NCBI GenBank assembly: GCA_002440665.1
Contig: DJUX01000004.1
Coordinates: forward strand, 1 to 64,000
Direction of reading: 5' to 3'
Length of the DNA stretch: 64,000 bases
Origin: Dechloromonas sp. UBA6271
GTDB lineage: Bacteria > Pseudomonadota > Gammaproteobacteria > Burkholderiales > Rhodocyclaceae
Both the position numbers and the translations under genes were made by a program. Under the pieces are notes generated by a model. The model was given only the letters and a program-made list of their open reading frames with translations. It ran no database searches and was not told the origin of the DNA. Below are positions 8,903-18,206 of the stretch, in pieces (the first letter of the stretch is position 1; each line of letters starts with the position of its first letter).

Positions 8903-9964
8903 TCAGGCCTGCTCAACCGGGAGGCGGATCGTGAAAATGGTGTGTCCCGGCTGACTAGTGCAGTCGATGGTGCCGTGATGATGCTGGACAAAATTCTGGG
9001 CGATCGTCAGACCCAGGCCACTGCCACCCTCGCGGCCAGAAACCAGCGGATAAAACATGCGCTCACGCACGGTTTCCGGAATTCCTGGACCGTTGTCGAT
9101 AACCTTGATCTCGAGCGCCAGACGGTAGCGCTTCTTGGCTAGCGTGACCTGACGCAGGACGCGCGTGCGCAGCACGATTTCGCCCTCGCCGCCCATCGCC
9201 TGCGCCGCATTGCGCGCGATGTTGAGCACCGCCTGAATAAGCTGCTCACGGTCGCCCACCATCTCTGGCAGGCTGGTGTCGTAGTCGCGGCGCATCGACA
9301 GCGAGCCGGAAAACTCCGCCGTCAGCAGGCTGCGCACGCGCTCCAGGATTTCATGGATGTTGACCGTCGTCGGCAGCATCGCCCGGTGTGGCGTCAACAA
9401 CCGCTGCATCAGATCCTGCAGGCGGTCAGCCTCCTTGATGATGACCTGCGTGTATTCCTTGAGCGACGGATTGGTCAGTTCGTGTTCGAGCAACTGGGCC
9501 GCCCCGCGGATGCCGCCGAGCGGGTTCTTGATCTCGTGGGCCAGGTTGCGGATCAGTTCGCGGCTGGCCTTCTGCTGCTCGATCAGGCGTTCTTCGCGGG
9601 TTGCCGCCAGCTGGTGCTCGATCGGCTGCAACTCGAGCAGCAGGCGCACGCCCGCCGCTACTTCCGGGCGCAGCGGCGTCACCGTACAGTTGATGTGCAG
9701 CAGTTCGCCATCGCCGCGCTTGAGCTCGATGTTCTGGCCGGTATAGCCCCAGTTGTTGTTCAGCGCATTGTCGAGCGCCCCCTGCAGCGTAGCCGAGCAG
9801 GTGCACACCGCCGCGAGCGGCTTGCCGGTGACCGAACGCAGGTTGACGGCGAGCAGGTTTTCACCCGATGGATTGACGTAGCGCACCACCAGCCCCTCGT
9901 CGAGCAGAATGACGGTCGAGGCGAGAAAATCCAGTCCGTAGAAGGCAGACAGCGTACTGTTCAT
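8903..9964 (-). CDS. ntrB: Nitrogen regulation sensor histidine kinase NtrB
   Basis: A 353-residue cytoplasmic kinase/phosphatase partner of NtrC that responds to the PII protein. An N-terminal PAS domain (about 10-120) is followed by the H-box RNLAHEIKNPLGG and by the catalytic ATPase domain with N-box NIARNAAQAM, DNGPGIP and GSGLGLTIAQ. The start is placed at MNSTLSAFYGLDF (9964) because this is where NtrB proteins begin. A frame extending to 10084 would overlap the divergent adaptor gene. Upstream is the start of the divergent RND adaptor. Confidence 0.95.
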   Translation of the reverse strand: MNSTLSAFYGLDFLASTVILLDEGLVVRYVNPSGENLLAVNLRSVTGKPLAAVCTCSATLQGALDNALNNNWGYTGQNIELKRGDGELLHINCTVTPLRPEVAAGVRLLLELQPIEHQLAATREERLIEQQKASRELIRNLAHEIKNPLGGIRGAAQLLEHELTNPSLKEYTQVIIKEADRLQDLMQRLLTPHRAMLPTTVNIHEILERVRSLLTAEFSGSLSMRRDYDTSLPEMVGDREQLIQAVLNIARNAAQAMGGEGEIVLRTRVLRQVTLAKKRYRLALEIKVIDNGPGIPETVRERMFYPLVSGREGGSGLGLTIAQNFVQHHHGTIDCTSQPGHTIFTIRLPVEQA

Positions 9965-10064
9965 GGCCGGTATTGTAGCGATTACCGCGCTTTTCCGTGG
10001 AATCTGTTGCGTTACTGACCAATCGTTCAATATCATTGCAGCATTGCCCAAAGGTCGCCGCCCC

Positions 10065-11150
10065 ATGCCTTCCCGTCCGTTCATTCCCTGCGCCGCTGCC
10101 TGCCTTGTGCTCGCCCTGAGCGCCTGTGGCCGTGGCGAAGCCCCGGCGCCGGCCGCGCCGACGGTTCTGGTGCAACCGGCGAGCGCCGGCGACGCCGGGA
10201 AAACCGTTTACACCGGCGAAATCCGGGCGCGCCATGAGGTCGACCTGGCCTTCCGTGTCGGCGGAAAAATCGCTGCCCGCCTCGTCGATAGCGGTGCCGT
10301 GGTCAAGGCCGGGCAGCCGCTGGCCCGGCTCGACCCGGCCGACCTGCAGCTCTCCCGACAGGCCGCCGCCGCACAGGTGGCCGCCGCCGAAAGCGAATAC
10401 ACGACAGCCGCCAGCGAGCGTGAGCGCTATGCCGGCCTACTGGCAAAGCGCTTCGTCAGCCAGGCCGCCTTCGATATCAAGGAAAACGCCTACCGCAGCA
10501 CCAGGGCACGCCTCGAGCAGGCGCGTGCGCAGAGCCAGATCAGCGGCAACCAGGCCGCCTACGGGACGCTAGCCGCCGAAACCGACGGCGTGATCACCGC
10601 CGTGCTGGCCGATGCCGGGCAGGTGGTCAGCCCCGGCCAGGCGGTATTCCGCCTCGCCCGACCGGACGAAAAGGAAGTGGCGATCGCCATCCCGGAAAGC
10701 AGGCTGGCCGAACTGAAGGCGGCGCCGCAGATCGCAGTCAATCTCTGGGCACAGCCGGATTTGTTTCTCAAAGGCGAAGTGCGCGAACTGGCGGCAGCAG
10801 CCGACCCGGCCACGCGCACCTACGCGGCGCGCATCCGCATCGTCGATCCGGCACCGGCCGCCGAACTCGGCATGACAGCCCGCGTCATCCTCGGCGCCGG
10901 CCCCGCGGCGCCCGTCATCGTGCCGCTGACGGCGGTCGTAGACAACGGCCAGGGGCCGCAGGTCTGGGTCGTCGCCGACGGCAAGGCCAGCCCGCGTGCC
11001 GTCGAGATCGCCCGCTTCGGCGAGGACGGCGTCGCCATCGCCCGTGGCGTGGCAGCCGGCGATGCGGTGATCCTCACTGGCCAGCGCCGGCTGACGCCCG
11101 GCCAGGCGGTGCAGGCACAGACTGCAACGCCGCCGGCCCGGCAGCATTAA
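10065..11150 (+). CDS. RND efflux periplasmic adaptor lipoprotein
   Basis: A 361-residue membrane-fusion protein of an RND pump. The signal peptide ends in a lipobox (LVLALSAC then G), so it should be lipid-anchored in the periplasm. A biotinyl-lipoyl-like domain (RVGGKIAARLVDSGAVVKAG), an alpha-helical hairpin rich in Ala (about 95-155) and beta-barrel domains follow. The start at 10065 is chosen because the signal sequence begins there. The pump gene starts three bases after the stop. No outer-membrane channel gene is present, so a shared TolC-type channel is likely. The substrate is unknown. Confidence 0.9.
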   Translation: MPSRPFIPCAAACLVLALSACGRGEAPAPAAPTVLVQPASAGDAGKTVYTGEIRARHEVDLAFRVGGKIAARLVDSGAVVKAGQPLARLDPADLQLSRQAAAAQVAAAESEYTTAASERERYAGLLAKRFVSQAAFDIKENAYRSTRARLEQARAQSQISGNQAAYGTLAAETDGVITAVLADAGQVVSPGQAVFRLARPDEKEVAIAIPESRLAELKAAPQIAVNLWAQPDLFLKGEVRELAAAADPATRTYAARIRIVDPAPAAELGMTARVILGAGPAAPVIVPLTAVVDNGQGPQVWVVADGKASPRAVEIARFGEDGVAIARGVAAGDAVILTGQRRLTPGQAVQAQTATPPARQH

Positions 11151-11153
11151 CCC

Positions 11154-14100
11154 GTGACCCAGCGCTTCAACCTGTCCGACTGGACGCTGCACCACCGGAC
11201 GCTGGTCGGCTTCTTCCTGCTCGCCATCGCCCTGATGGGCATCGTCGCCTACGGCCGCCTGAGCCAGGCCGAAGACCCGCCGTACACCTTCAAGCTGATG
11301 GTGATCCGCAGTTTCTGGCCGGGCGCAACCGCCGTGCAGGTCGAGGAACAGCTGACCGACAAGATCGAGAAGAAGCTGCAGGAAACGCCATTCATCGACC
11401 GCGTCCAGAGTTTCTCGCGGCCCGGCGAGTCGACGGTGATGTTCTTCGCCAAGGACAACACGCCGCCGGCCAAGGTGCCGGATGTCTTCTACCAGGTACG
11501 CAAGAAGATCGGCGACATTCGCCATACGCTGCCGGCCGGGATTCAGGGACCGTATTTCAACGACGAGTTCGGCGACGTTTTCGGCAGTATTTACGCGTTG
11601 ACCGCAACCGGCCTCGATTATCCGCAACTGAAGGACATCGCCGAGCGCCTGCGCGACGACCTGCTGCGCATTCCCGGCGTCGGCAAGGTGGAACTCTTCG
11701 GCATCCAGGACGAGAAGATTTTCGTCGAACTGTCGAACGCCAAGCTGGCGACGCTGGGCGTCGATCAGACGACCATCATCCAGGCACTGAGTCAGCAGAA
11801 TGCCGTCGCCGGCGCCGGTTTCTTCGAGACCGCCAGCGAGCGCATCCAGATTCGCCCGGGCGGCGCCTTCGACACCGTGCAAGCGGTTGCCGACACGCTG
11901 ATCCGCAGCGGCAGCCGCAGCTTCCGCCTCGGCGACATCGCCACGGTGCACCGCGGCACCAGCGACCCGCCCGCCCCCGAAGTCCGCTACGGCGGCAAGC
12001 AGGCGCTGGCCATCGGCATCTCGATGGCGCCGGGCGGCGACATCATCCAGCTCGGCAAGGCGCTGAACGCGCAAATCGATGCGGCCCGCGCCAAGCTGCC
12101 GCTGGGCGTCGAGATCAGCGAGTCTGCCAGCCAGCCGGACGCCGTCAAGCGCTCGATCCAGGCCTTCGTGCAGGCCCTTGCCGAAGCCGTCTTCGTCGTC
12201 CTGCTGGTCACTTTTCTCAGCCTCGGCCTGCGCACCGGCATGGTCGTCGCCCTGTCGATCCCGCTCGTCCTCGCCGCCACCTTCCTCGCCATGGACCTGT
12301 TCAACGTCGGCCTGCACAAGGTGTCGCTCGGCGCGCTGGTGCTGGCGCTCGGCCTGCTGGTCGACGACGCGATCATCGCCGTCGAGATGATGTGGGTGAA
12401 GATGGAGCAGGGCTGGGAACGCACGCGCGCCGCTTCCTTCGCCTACACCAGCACGGCCGGGCCGATGCTGTCGGGCACGCTGGTCACCGTCGCCGGCTTC
12501 ATCCCGATCGCGCTGGCCAAGTCGGCAACCGGCGAATACGCTTTCGCCTTCTTCCAGATCAACGCCATCGCCCTGCTCATCTCGTGGCTGGCGGCCGTGG
12601 TGGCGATCCCCTGGCTCGGCTACAAGCTGCTGCCCGATCCGCGCGCACCGAAGAATCCCGGCCTGATCGTCCGGCGCTGGCCGGCGCTGGCGCACCGCCT
12701 GGAGCAGGTCGGCATCGGCGGCCTGGCGCACGGCGAAGACCACGATGTTTACGGGACGCCGTTCTACAACCGCTTCCGCCAACTCGTCGGCCTCTGCGTG
12801 AATCGCCGCTGGCTGGTCATCGGCATCACGCTGCTGCTGTTTGTGCTGGCGATCGTCGGCATGGGCCAGGTGCAGAAGCAGTTCTTCCCGAATTCGACGC
12901 GGCTCGAACTGAATGTCGAACTGCGTCTGCCGGAAGGCGCCTCGCTGACCGCCATCAACGCCGAAACGCAAAGACTCGAAACATGGCTGGAGCACGATCA
13001 GGCCGAGTTCGACCAGATCGTGCATTTCACCACCTTCATCGGCTCCGGTGCGCCGCGCTATTACCTCGGCCTCGATCAGCAGTTGCCGGCCAGCAACGTC
13101 GCCCAGGTCGTCATCCTGACGCGCAACATGAAGGCGCGCGAGGCCTTGCGCGGTCGACTGATAAAATTGTTCGAAAATGACATCTCGGGCATCCGCGGCA
13201 ATATCGCCCGCATCGAGAACGGCCCGCCGGTCGGCTATCCGGTTCAATACCGCGTTTCCGGCGAGGATATCTCGACCCTGCGGCGGATTGCTGGGGAAAT
13301 CTCGACGGCAATGCGCGACAACCCGGAGCTGTCGAACGTCAATTACGACTGGAGCGAGCTGTCGAAGTCCGTGGAAATCGAAATCGACCAGGACAAGGCG
13401 CGCCTGCTCGGCGTTTCGGTCCAGGAACTGGCGGCGCTGCTCAACATGTCGCTGAACGGCTACACCGTGACCAGCTACCGCGAGGGCCAGAAGACGATCG
13501 ACGTCGTGCTGCGCGGCGACCGCCTGGAACGCGCCCAGCTCTCGGCCCTGCCCGACCTGGCGGTGCCGACAAAGAGCGGCAGGAGCGTGCCGCTCAACCA
13601 GATCGGCCGCCTCAAGTACAGCTTCGAACCCGGCCTGGTCTGGCGCCGCGACCGCCTGCCGACGATCACGGTACGCGGCAACCTTTACGGCACAACGCAA
13701 CCGGCCACCGTCGTCGCCGCGCTGCAGCCGCAGATCGACCGGATCACCGCCGAACTGCCGGCCGGCTACCGCATCGTCACCGGCGGCTCGGTCGAGGAAT
13801 CGGCCAAGGGCTCCGGCTCGGTCATGGCCGGCATCCCGATCTTCATTCTGGTCGTCGTCACCGTGCTGATGATCCAGCTGCAGAGCGTCTCGCGGGTCAT
13901 CATGGTGTTGCTGACGGCGCCGCTCGGCATCATCGGCATCGCGCTGTTTCTGCTGATTTTCCGACAACCTTTCGGCTTCATGGCGCTGCTCGGCACTATC
14001 GCCCTGTTCGGCATGATCATGCGCAACTCGGTGATCCTGGTCGACCAGATCGAACAGGATATGGCCGCCGGCAAGGCTCGTCGGGAAGCGATCATCGAGT

Positions 14101-14300
14101 CGACGGTGCGGCGCTTCCGGCCGATCGTGCTGACGGCCGCCGCTGCCGTGCTGGCCATGGTGCCGCTGTCGCGCAACGACTTCTTCGGACCGATGGCGGT
14201 CGCCATCATGGGCGGCCTGATCGTCGCCACGGCGCTGACCCTGCTCTTCCTGCCGGCGCTCTACGCCGCCTGGTACAAGGTCAGGCCAGGCACCGCCTGA
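11154..14300 (+). CDS. RND efflux pump, inner-membrane permease
   Basis: A 1048-residue AcrB/MexB-superfamily transporter starting at GTG. A transmembrane helix near the N-terminus is followed by porter and docking domains. Helix 4 carries the proton-relay pair in GLLVDDAIIAVEMM. The second half repeats the layout and ends in LFLPALYAAWYKV. It is closer in look to the short HAE1/MexF-like drug and solvent pumps than to heavy-metal CusA pumps, because the CusA methionine residues are not evident. It is coupled with the adaptor gene. The stop abuts the end of the opposite-strand DUF4124 gene. Confidence 0.93.
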   Translation: MTQRFNLSDWTLHHRTLVGFFLLAIALMGIVAYGRLSQAEDPPYTFKLMVIRSFWPGATAVQVEEQLTDKIEKKLQETPFIDRVQSFSRPGESTVMFFAKDNTPPAKVPDVFYQVRKKIGDIRHTLPAGIQGPYFNDEFGDVFGSIYALTATGLDYPQLKDIAERLRDDLLRIPGVGKVELFGIQDEKIFVELSNAKLATLGVDQTTIIQALSQQNAVAGAGFFETASERIQIRPGGAFDTVQAVADTLIRSGSRSFRLGDIATVHRGTSDPPAPEVRYGGKQALAIGISMAPGGDIIQLGKALNAQIDAARAKLPLGVEISESASQPDAVKRSIQAFVQALAEAVFVVLLVTFLSLGLRTGMVVALSIPLVLAATFLAMDLFNVGLHKVSLGALVLALGLLVDDAIIAVEMMWVKMEQGWERTRAASFAYTSTAGPMLSGTLVTVAGFIPIALAKSATGEYAFAFFQINAIALLISWLAAVVAIPWLGYKLLPDPRAPKNPGLIVRRWPALAHRLEQVGIGGLAHGEDHDVYGTPFYNRFRQLVGLCVNRRWLVIGITLLLFVLAIVGMGQVQKQFFPNSTRLELNVELRLPEGASLTAINAETQRLETWLEHDQAEFDQIVHFTTFIGSGAPRYYLGLDQQLPASNVAQVVILTRNMKAREALRGRLIKLFENDISGIRGNIARIENGPPVGYPVQYRVSGEDISTLRRIAGEISTAMRDNPELSNVNYDWSELSKSVEIEIDQDKARLLGVSVQELAALLNMSLNGYTVTSYREGQKTIDVVLRGDRLERAQLSALPDLAVPTKSGRSVPLNQIGRLKYSFEPGLVWRRDRLPTITVRGNLYGTTQPATVVAALQPQIDRITAELPAGYRIVTGGSVEESAKGSGSVMAGIPIFILVVVTVLMIQLQSVSRVIMVLLTAPLGIIGIALFLLIFRQPFGFMALLGTIALFGMIMRNSVILVDQIEQDMAAGKARREAIIESTVRRFRPIVLTAAAAVLAMVPLSRNDFFGPMAVAIMGGLIVATALTLLFLPALYAAWYKVRPGTA

Positions 14301-14768
14301 TCAGCGCAGGCTGGACAATTCCTTCTGGATGGCAACGATGTTGCGCTCGTGCTGCGCAACGCGGTCCTTGTAGGGCTGGACTCGGTCACGCGCCGCCGGG
14401 CTCTCGCTGGCACGCACCGATTGCTGCTCGGCCAGCTCGCGCTGCGCCTGGTCGAGGCTGCGCTGCTCGCCCGCCAGCTCCTGCTCCAGAATGCGCTTGC
14501 GGTCCGTGTCGCGCGCCCTCTGGGTATCTTCCTGAACCCTGGGGAAACCGGCCGGCGACGGATTGGCGGCAGCGCCGGAAGTTCTCGCCTTCGGTGCCGG
14601 CAGCGTCGAATCCGGGCTGCTGACGACGGCCTTGCAACTCTTGTCGACGCGCGTGTTCGAGATCAGCATGCCGCCGTTTGCATCGGTGCAGCGATAGATC
14701 GTCTGAGCAGTTGCCGGCAAGGCAAGAGCGGCGAGAAGGAGGGCCAGGGTGCTACGTGTCATCGTCAT
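14301..14768 (-). CDS. DUF4124-type exported coiled-coil protein
   Basis: A 155-residue protein with a cleavable signal peptide (LALLLAALALPATAQ) followed directly by IYRCTDANGGMLISN, typical of the DUF4124 domain in which two Cys residues (here C25 and C43 approximately) bracket a short beta sheet. The second half is a charged coiled coil (ILEQELAGEQRSLDQAQREL). AAGGA precedes the start. A second in-frame ATG two codons later is equally possible. It lies between glnA and the RND genes, where many betaproteobacteria have a similar small glnA-linked gene. Function is unknown. Confidence 0.8.
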   Translation of the reverse strand: MTMTRSTLALLLAALALPATAQTIYRCTDANGGMLISNTRVDKSCKAVVSSPDSTLPAPKARTSGAAANPSPAGFPRVQEDTQRARDTDRKRILEQELAGEQRSLDQAQRELAEQQSVRASESPAARDRVQPYKDRVAQHERNIVAIQKELSSLR

Positions 14769-14828
14769 TATTCCTTGTAACCGTTTCAGTTTACCGGACT
14801 TAACGGCCTGCACGCCACAAAAGGTAGA

Positions 14829-14860
14829 CAAAAAAAGGGCGGGGAAAACCCCGCCCTTTT
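14829..14860 (-). terminator. Intrinsic terminator of glnA
   Basis: The stem GGGCGGGG/CCCCGCCC (14837-14844 with 14849-14856) has a four-base loop. A run of A on the plus strand becomes U on the minus strand, so it terminates transcripts reading leftward from glnA. It insulates the DUF4124 gene from glnA. Confidence 0.9.
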
Positions 14861-14878
14861 CGACACTGTGAAAAACGA

Positions 14879-16294
14879 TCAGCAGCTGTAGTACAGATCG
14901 AATTCGACCGGGTGCGTGGTCATGCGAACCTTGTTGACTTCGTCCATCTTCAGGGCGATGTAGGCATCGATCCAGTCGTTGGAGAAGACACCGCCACGGG
15001 TCAGGAACTCGCGATCCTTGTCCAGCGCAGCCAGGGCCTCCTCCAGGGAGGCGCAAACGGTCGGGATCAGCGCGTCTTCTTCCGGCGGCAGATCGTACAG
15101 GTTCTTGTCGGCCGGGTCGCCCGGGTGGATCTTGTTCTGGATACCATCCAGACCGGCCATCATCAGCGCGGAGAAGCACAGGTACGGGTTGGCGATCGGA
15201 TCCGGGAAGCGGGTCTCGATACGACGGGCCTTGGTCGAGGCAACGTACGGGATGCGGATGGAAGCGGAACGGTTCTTGGCCGAGTAAGCCAGCTTGACCG
15301 GCGCTTCGTAGTGCGGGACCAGACGCTTGTAGGAGTTGGTGCCCGGGTTGGTGATGGCGTTCAGGGCCTTGGCGTGCTTGATGATGCCGCCGATATAGAA
15401 CAGGGCCATTTCGGACAGACCGGCATAGCCGTCGCCGGCGAACAGGTTCTTGCCGTCCTTCCAGATCGACTGGTGAACGTGCATGCCGGAACCGTTGTCG
15501 CCAACGATGGGCTTCGGCATGAAGGTGGCGGTCTTGCCGTACTGGTGGGCCACGTTGTGCACCACGTATTTCAGGATTTGCGTCCAGTCGGCACGCTTGA
15601 CCAGGGTGGAGAACACGGTACCGATTTCGCACTGGCCGGCAGTGGCGACTTCGTGGTGGTGAACTTCAACCGGGACGCCGAGGGCTTCGAGGGCCAGAAC
15701 CATGGCGGAACGGATGTCGTGCAGGCTGTCGACCGGGGGAACCGGGAAGTAGCCGCCCTTGACCGTCGGACGGTGGCCGGTGCCGCCGCCGCCTTCGCTC
15801 TTCTCGCCGGAGGTCCAGGCGGCTTCGGAAGAGTAGATCTTCAGGGCGCAGCCGGACATGTCGACGTTCCATTCAACGGAGTCGAAGATGAAGAACTCGG
15901 GTTCCGGACCGAAGTAGGCGGTGTCGCCGATGCCGGAGGACTTCAGGTAGGCTTCAGCGCGCTTGGCGATGGAGCGCGGGTCGCGGTCGTAACCACGGCC
16001 ATCGGCGGGGTCGACGACGTCACAGGTGATGACGATGGTGGTTTCGTCAAAGAAGGGGTCGATGTAGGCGGTGGCGGGATCCGGCATCAGTTGCATGTCG
16101 GAAGCCTGGATACCCTTCCAGCCGGCGATCGAGGAGCCGTCGAAAGCGTGACCGTTTTCGAACTTGTCTTCGTCAAAAGCGGAGACCGGCACGGTAACGT
16201 GCTGTTCCTTGCCACGGGTATCGGTAAAACGGAAATCGACGAACTTGGCGTCGTTCTCCTTGACCATCTTCATCACATCTTGCGGGGTTGCCAT
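14879..16294 (-). CDS. glnA: Glutamine synthetase type I
   Basis: A 471-residue dodecameric enzyme that makes glutamine from glutamate, ammonia and ATP. Visible motifs are FDGSSIAGW, the metal-binding EPEFFIFD and VHHHEVATAGQCEIG, the ATP-site NGSGMHVHQS, and NRSASIRIPY. The adenylylation tyrosine is in KNLYDLPPEE near residue 400, so GlnE-type control is expected. The start at 16294 is set by GGAGA ten bases upstream and by the family N-terminus. Its promoter is a clear sigma-54 site with two NtrC boxes. ntrBC are not adjacent but lie about 5 kb away on the same strand. Confidence 0.98.
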   Translation of the reverse strand: MATPQDVMKMVKENDAKFVDFRFTDTRGKEQHVTVPVSAFDEDKFENGHAFDGSSIAGWKGIQASDMQLMPDPATAYIDPFFDETTIVITCDVVDPADGRGYDRDPRSIAKRAEAYLKSSGIGDTAYFGPEPEFFIFDSVEWNVDMSGCALKIYSSEAAWTSGEKSEGGGGTGHRPTVKGGYFPVPPVDSLHDIRSAMVLALEALGVPVEVHHHEVATAGQCEIGTVFSTLVKRADWTQILKYVVHNVAHQYGKTATFMPKPIVGDNGSGMHVHQSIWKDGKNLFAGDGYAGLSEMALFYIGGIIKHAKALNAITNPGTNSYKRLVPHYEAPVKLAYSAKNRSASIRIPYVASTKARRIETRFPDPIANPYLCFSALMMAGLDGIQNKIHPGDPADKNLYDLPPEEDALIPTVCASLEEALAALDKDREFLTRGGVFSNDWIDAYIALKMDEVNKVRMTTHPVEFDLYYSC

Positions 16295-16369
16295 AAGCGT
16301 CAGTCTCCTAACTAAACAAGATGCCGGCAGAACCGGCGACAATCAAAAAAATCTCAACGGCAGGTCTTG

Positions 16370-16386
16370 AGCAGAAAGTGTGCCAA
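16370..16386 (-). promoter_or_regulatory. Sigma-54 promoter of glnA
   Basis: On the minus strand the sequence TTGGCACACTTTCTGCT has the invariant GG (-24) and GC (-12) exactly ten bases apart. It lies about 75 bases before the glnA start codon. It matches the sigma-54 consensus at nearly every conserved position. Confidence 0.9.
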
Positions 16387-16448
16387 CGCCTGTCTGCAAG
16401 GTTTTGTATTTTGCCACAAGGAGAAGCGGCATTCACCCAGAGATTTGT

Positions 16449-16465
16449 TGCACCAATTTTGTGCG
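16449..16465. promoter_or_regulatory. NtrC-binding site, promoter-proximal
   Basis: The partial dyad TGCACC-AATTTT-GTGC resembles the NtrC consensus (TGCAC, short AT-rich spacer, GTGCA). It lies roughly 95 bases upstream of the inferred transcription start of glnA, the normal range for an enhancer. Confidence 0.8.
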
Positions 16466-16479
16466 CACCCGGGACAAAA

Positions 16480-16496
16480 TGCCTTAATTTGGTGCA
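16480..16496. promoter_or_regulatory. NtrC-binding site, promoter-distal
   Basis: TGCCTTAATTTGGTGCA is a one-sided good match to the NtrC dyad. Its centre is 31 bases (three helical turns) from the first site, as in the paired enhancer of enteric glnA. It overlaps the stop codon of the neighbouring transporter gene. Confidence 0.75.
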
Positions 16497-17662
16497 ACCC
16501 GGAAATTCAGGGAAATACTGCGGATCGCCGGGTGATCCTTGATGCGTTCGGCCAGCGCGCCTTCGGCCGACCGCAGTGTCGAGATGTCGGCAAAGAAATC
16601 ATGCGCCAGAAAGATTTCGACCTCGACGCGCCCGCCGAGGTAATGCAGCATGACGCGCTCCGGTGTCGGCAAATCGACCAGCAGGGCAGCCAGTTCATCC
16701 AGCAGAACCTCGCGCGAAGGCAGGCGGGTGGCGGCCAAATCCGGATCGAGGTCGTCTTCCGGATCGATGTGCACCAGCACGTCCAGCACCTCGGGGTGCT
16801 CGCGCAGCACGCGGGCACGCGCCGACTCGGCGATCCGGTGCCCTTCCGAGACGCTGATCCGGGCATCGACCTGGACATGGGCATCGACCAGCGCCTGATG
16901 CGCCATGCGCCGGGTGCGCAGTTCATGCAGCCCGAGCACGCCTGGCGTCGCCAGCAAGGTCTTGCGGATCGCCTCGACCTGCGATTCTTCGAGACCGGTA
17001 TCGATCAGTTCCTTGAGCGCCCCCCAGGCCAGTCCGACGCCCATGCGCAGGATCATGAAACCCATCAGCGCCGCCGCCAGCAGGTCGAGAAAACCCCAGC
17101 CGAGCAAGGCGCCGCCGATGCCGACCACGACCACCAGTGCCGACGCCGCATCGGCCCGCGTATGCAGCGCGTTGGCGATCAGCAGCTGCGAACGCTGGCG
17201 CTCGGCCACCCGGATCAGATAGCGGTAGAGCCCCTCCTTGGACACCACGGTCGCAATGGCAACCCACAAGGCGGACATTTCGACGGGAACCAGCACTTCG
17301 ACATGCTGCAGACGCATCCCCGATTCCCACAGGATGCCCCCGCCGATCAAGGCCAGCGAAGCACCGAGAATCAGCGTGGCCGCCGTCTCGACCCGGGCGT
17401 GCCCATAGGGATGGCGCGCATCGGCCGGGTGCACGCTCTGCCGACTGGCGTAGATGACCAGAAAATCCGACAGCAGATCGGAAAATGAATGCAGGCCGTG
17501 GGCGATCAGTGACTGGGAGTGGGCGAACCAGCCGACGATGACCTGGGCGACGGTCAACAGCAGATTGACCGCGACGCTGACCCAGGTCGCGCGTTGCGCC
17601 TCGGCGGCGCGATCGGCTGGTGTTGCCCGTACCGGCGCGTGATGGTGATGCCCGTGAGCCAT
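16484..17662 (-). CDS. Cation diffusion facilitator transporter
   Basis: A 392-residue CDF protein with six membrane helices and a His-rich start (MAHGHHHHAP). The metal site is visible as HSFSDLLSDF in helix 2 and ALHTRADAASAL in helix 5, and HPYGHARVE follows helix 2. A cytoplasmic domain with several acidic stretches follows. It probably exports Zn, Fe or Mn by proton exchange. The C-terminus is longer than in FieF. The glnA enhancer overlaps its 3' end. Metal specificity cannot be read with certainty. Confidence 0.9.
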   Translation of the reverse strand: MAHGHHHHAPVRATPADRAAEAQRATWVSVAVNLLLTVAQVIVGWFAHSQSLIAHGLHSFSDLLSDFLVIYASRQSVHPADARHPYGHARVETAATLILGASLALIGGGILWESGMRLQHVEVLVPVEMSALWVAIATVVSKEGLYRYLIRVAERQRSQLLIANALHTRADAASALVVVVGIGGALLGWGFLDLLAAALMGFMILRMGVGLAWGALKELIDTGLEESQVEAIRKTLLATPGVLGLHELRTRRMAHQALVDAHVQVDARISVSEGHRIAESARARVLREHPEVLDVLVHIDPEDDLDPDLAATRLPSREVLLDELAALLVDLPTPERVMLHYLGGRVEVEIFLAHDFFADISTLRSAEGALAERIKDHPAIRSISLNFRVAPN

Positions 17663-17709
17663 AAGGTGTGCCCTATACTGTTAGCTTCAGATTTTAACAG
17701 TTGCAGATT

Positions 17710-18162
17710 ATGGGAAAGTTAACCGAAACCCTGACCCTGGCGCAGCAGCGCGGCCAGGCTTTGGGCCTGCCCTACGCAGGCGCCCTGACGCCGCAGGAAG
17801 CTGGCGACCTGCTGCGTCTGGCGCCGGGCGCCAAGCTGGTGGACGTGCGTACCCGCGCCGAGTGGGACTGGGTCGGCCGGGTGCCCGGTGCCGTCGAAAT
17901 CGAATGGAACCAGTATCCCGGCGGCGTGCGCAACCCGCACTTCCTGGCCGAACTGAAACGCCAGGTCGATCCGGAGGCGGTGGTGATGTTCCTCTGCCGC
18001 AGCGGCGCCCGTTCCGACAGCGCGGCCCGTCTCGCCACCGCGTCGGGCTATGGCGGCTGCTACAACATCCTCGAAGGCTTCGAGGGCGACAAGGACGCCA
18101 ACGGCCAGCGCAATACCGTCGGCGGCTGGCGCAAGGCGGGCCTGCCGTGGCTTCAGGGATAA
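17710..18162 (+). CDS. Rhodanese-domain protein
   Basis: A 150-residue single rhodanese domain with the active loop CRSGARS. It is preceded by a short helical lead that contains LPYAGALTPQEA and ends with GWRKAGLPWLQG. This layout is shared with the rhodanese at 43.0-43.5 kb. The family moves sulfane sulfur between donors and thiols. ATG 17710 is preferred over the TTG nine bases upstream. It is divergent from the CDF gene and followed by nadA after 44 bases that hold a GTCGAC repeat. Confidence 0.88.
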   Translation: MGKLTETLTLAQQRGQALGLPYAGALTPQEAGDLLRLAPGAKLVDVRTRAEWDWVGRVPGAVEIEWNQYPGGVRNPHFLAELKRQVDPEAVVMFLCRSGARSDSAARLATASGYGGCYNILEGFEGDKDANGQRNTVGGWRKAGLPWLQG

Positions 18163-18168
18163 TGTTAC

Positions 18169-18180
18169 GGTCGACCGCAA
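18169..18180. repeat. Dispersed GTCGAC intergenic repeat, copy 2
   Basis: The core GGTCGACCGCAA lies between the rhodanese and nadA genes. Beside it is an A-run and GCCC (on the other strand GGGC followed by Ts). The same layout is seen in other intergenic copies. Confidence 0.6.
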
Positions 18181-18206
18181 AAAAAGCCCAATTTCCAGAG
18201 AACAGC

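Noticed and set aside
10569..13967. An 1132-codon open frame on the minus strand opposite the RND pump
   Set aside because: It is the antisense shadow of a certain gene in high-GC DNA. The product is Asp/Arg/His-rich and has no family features.
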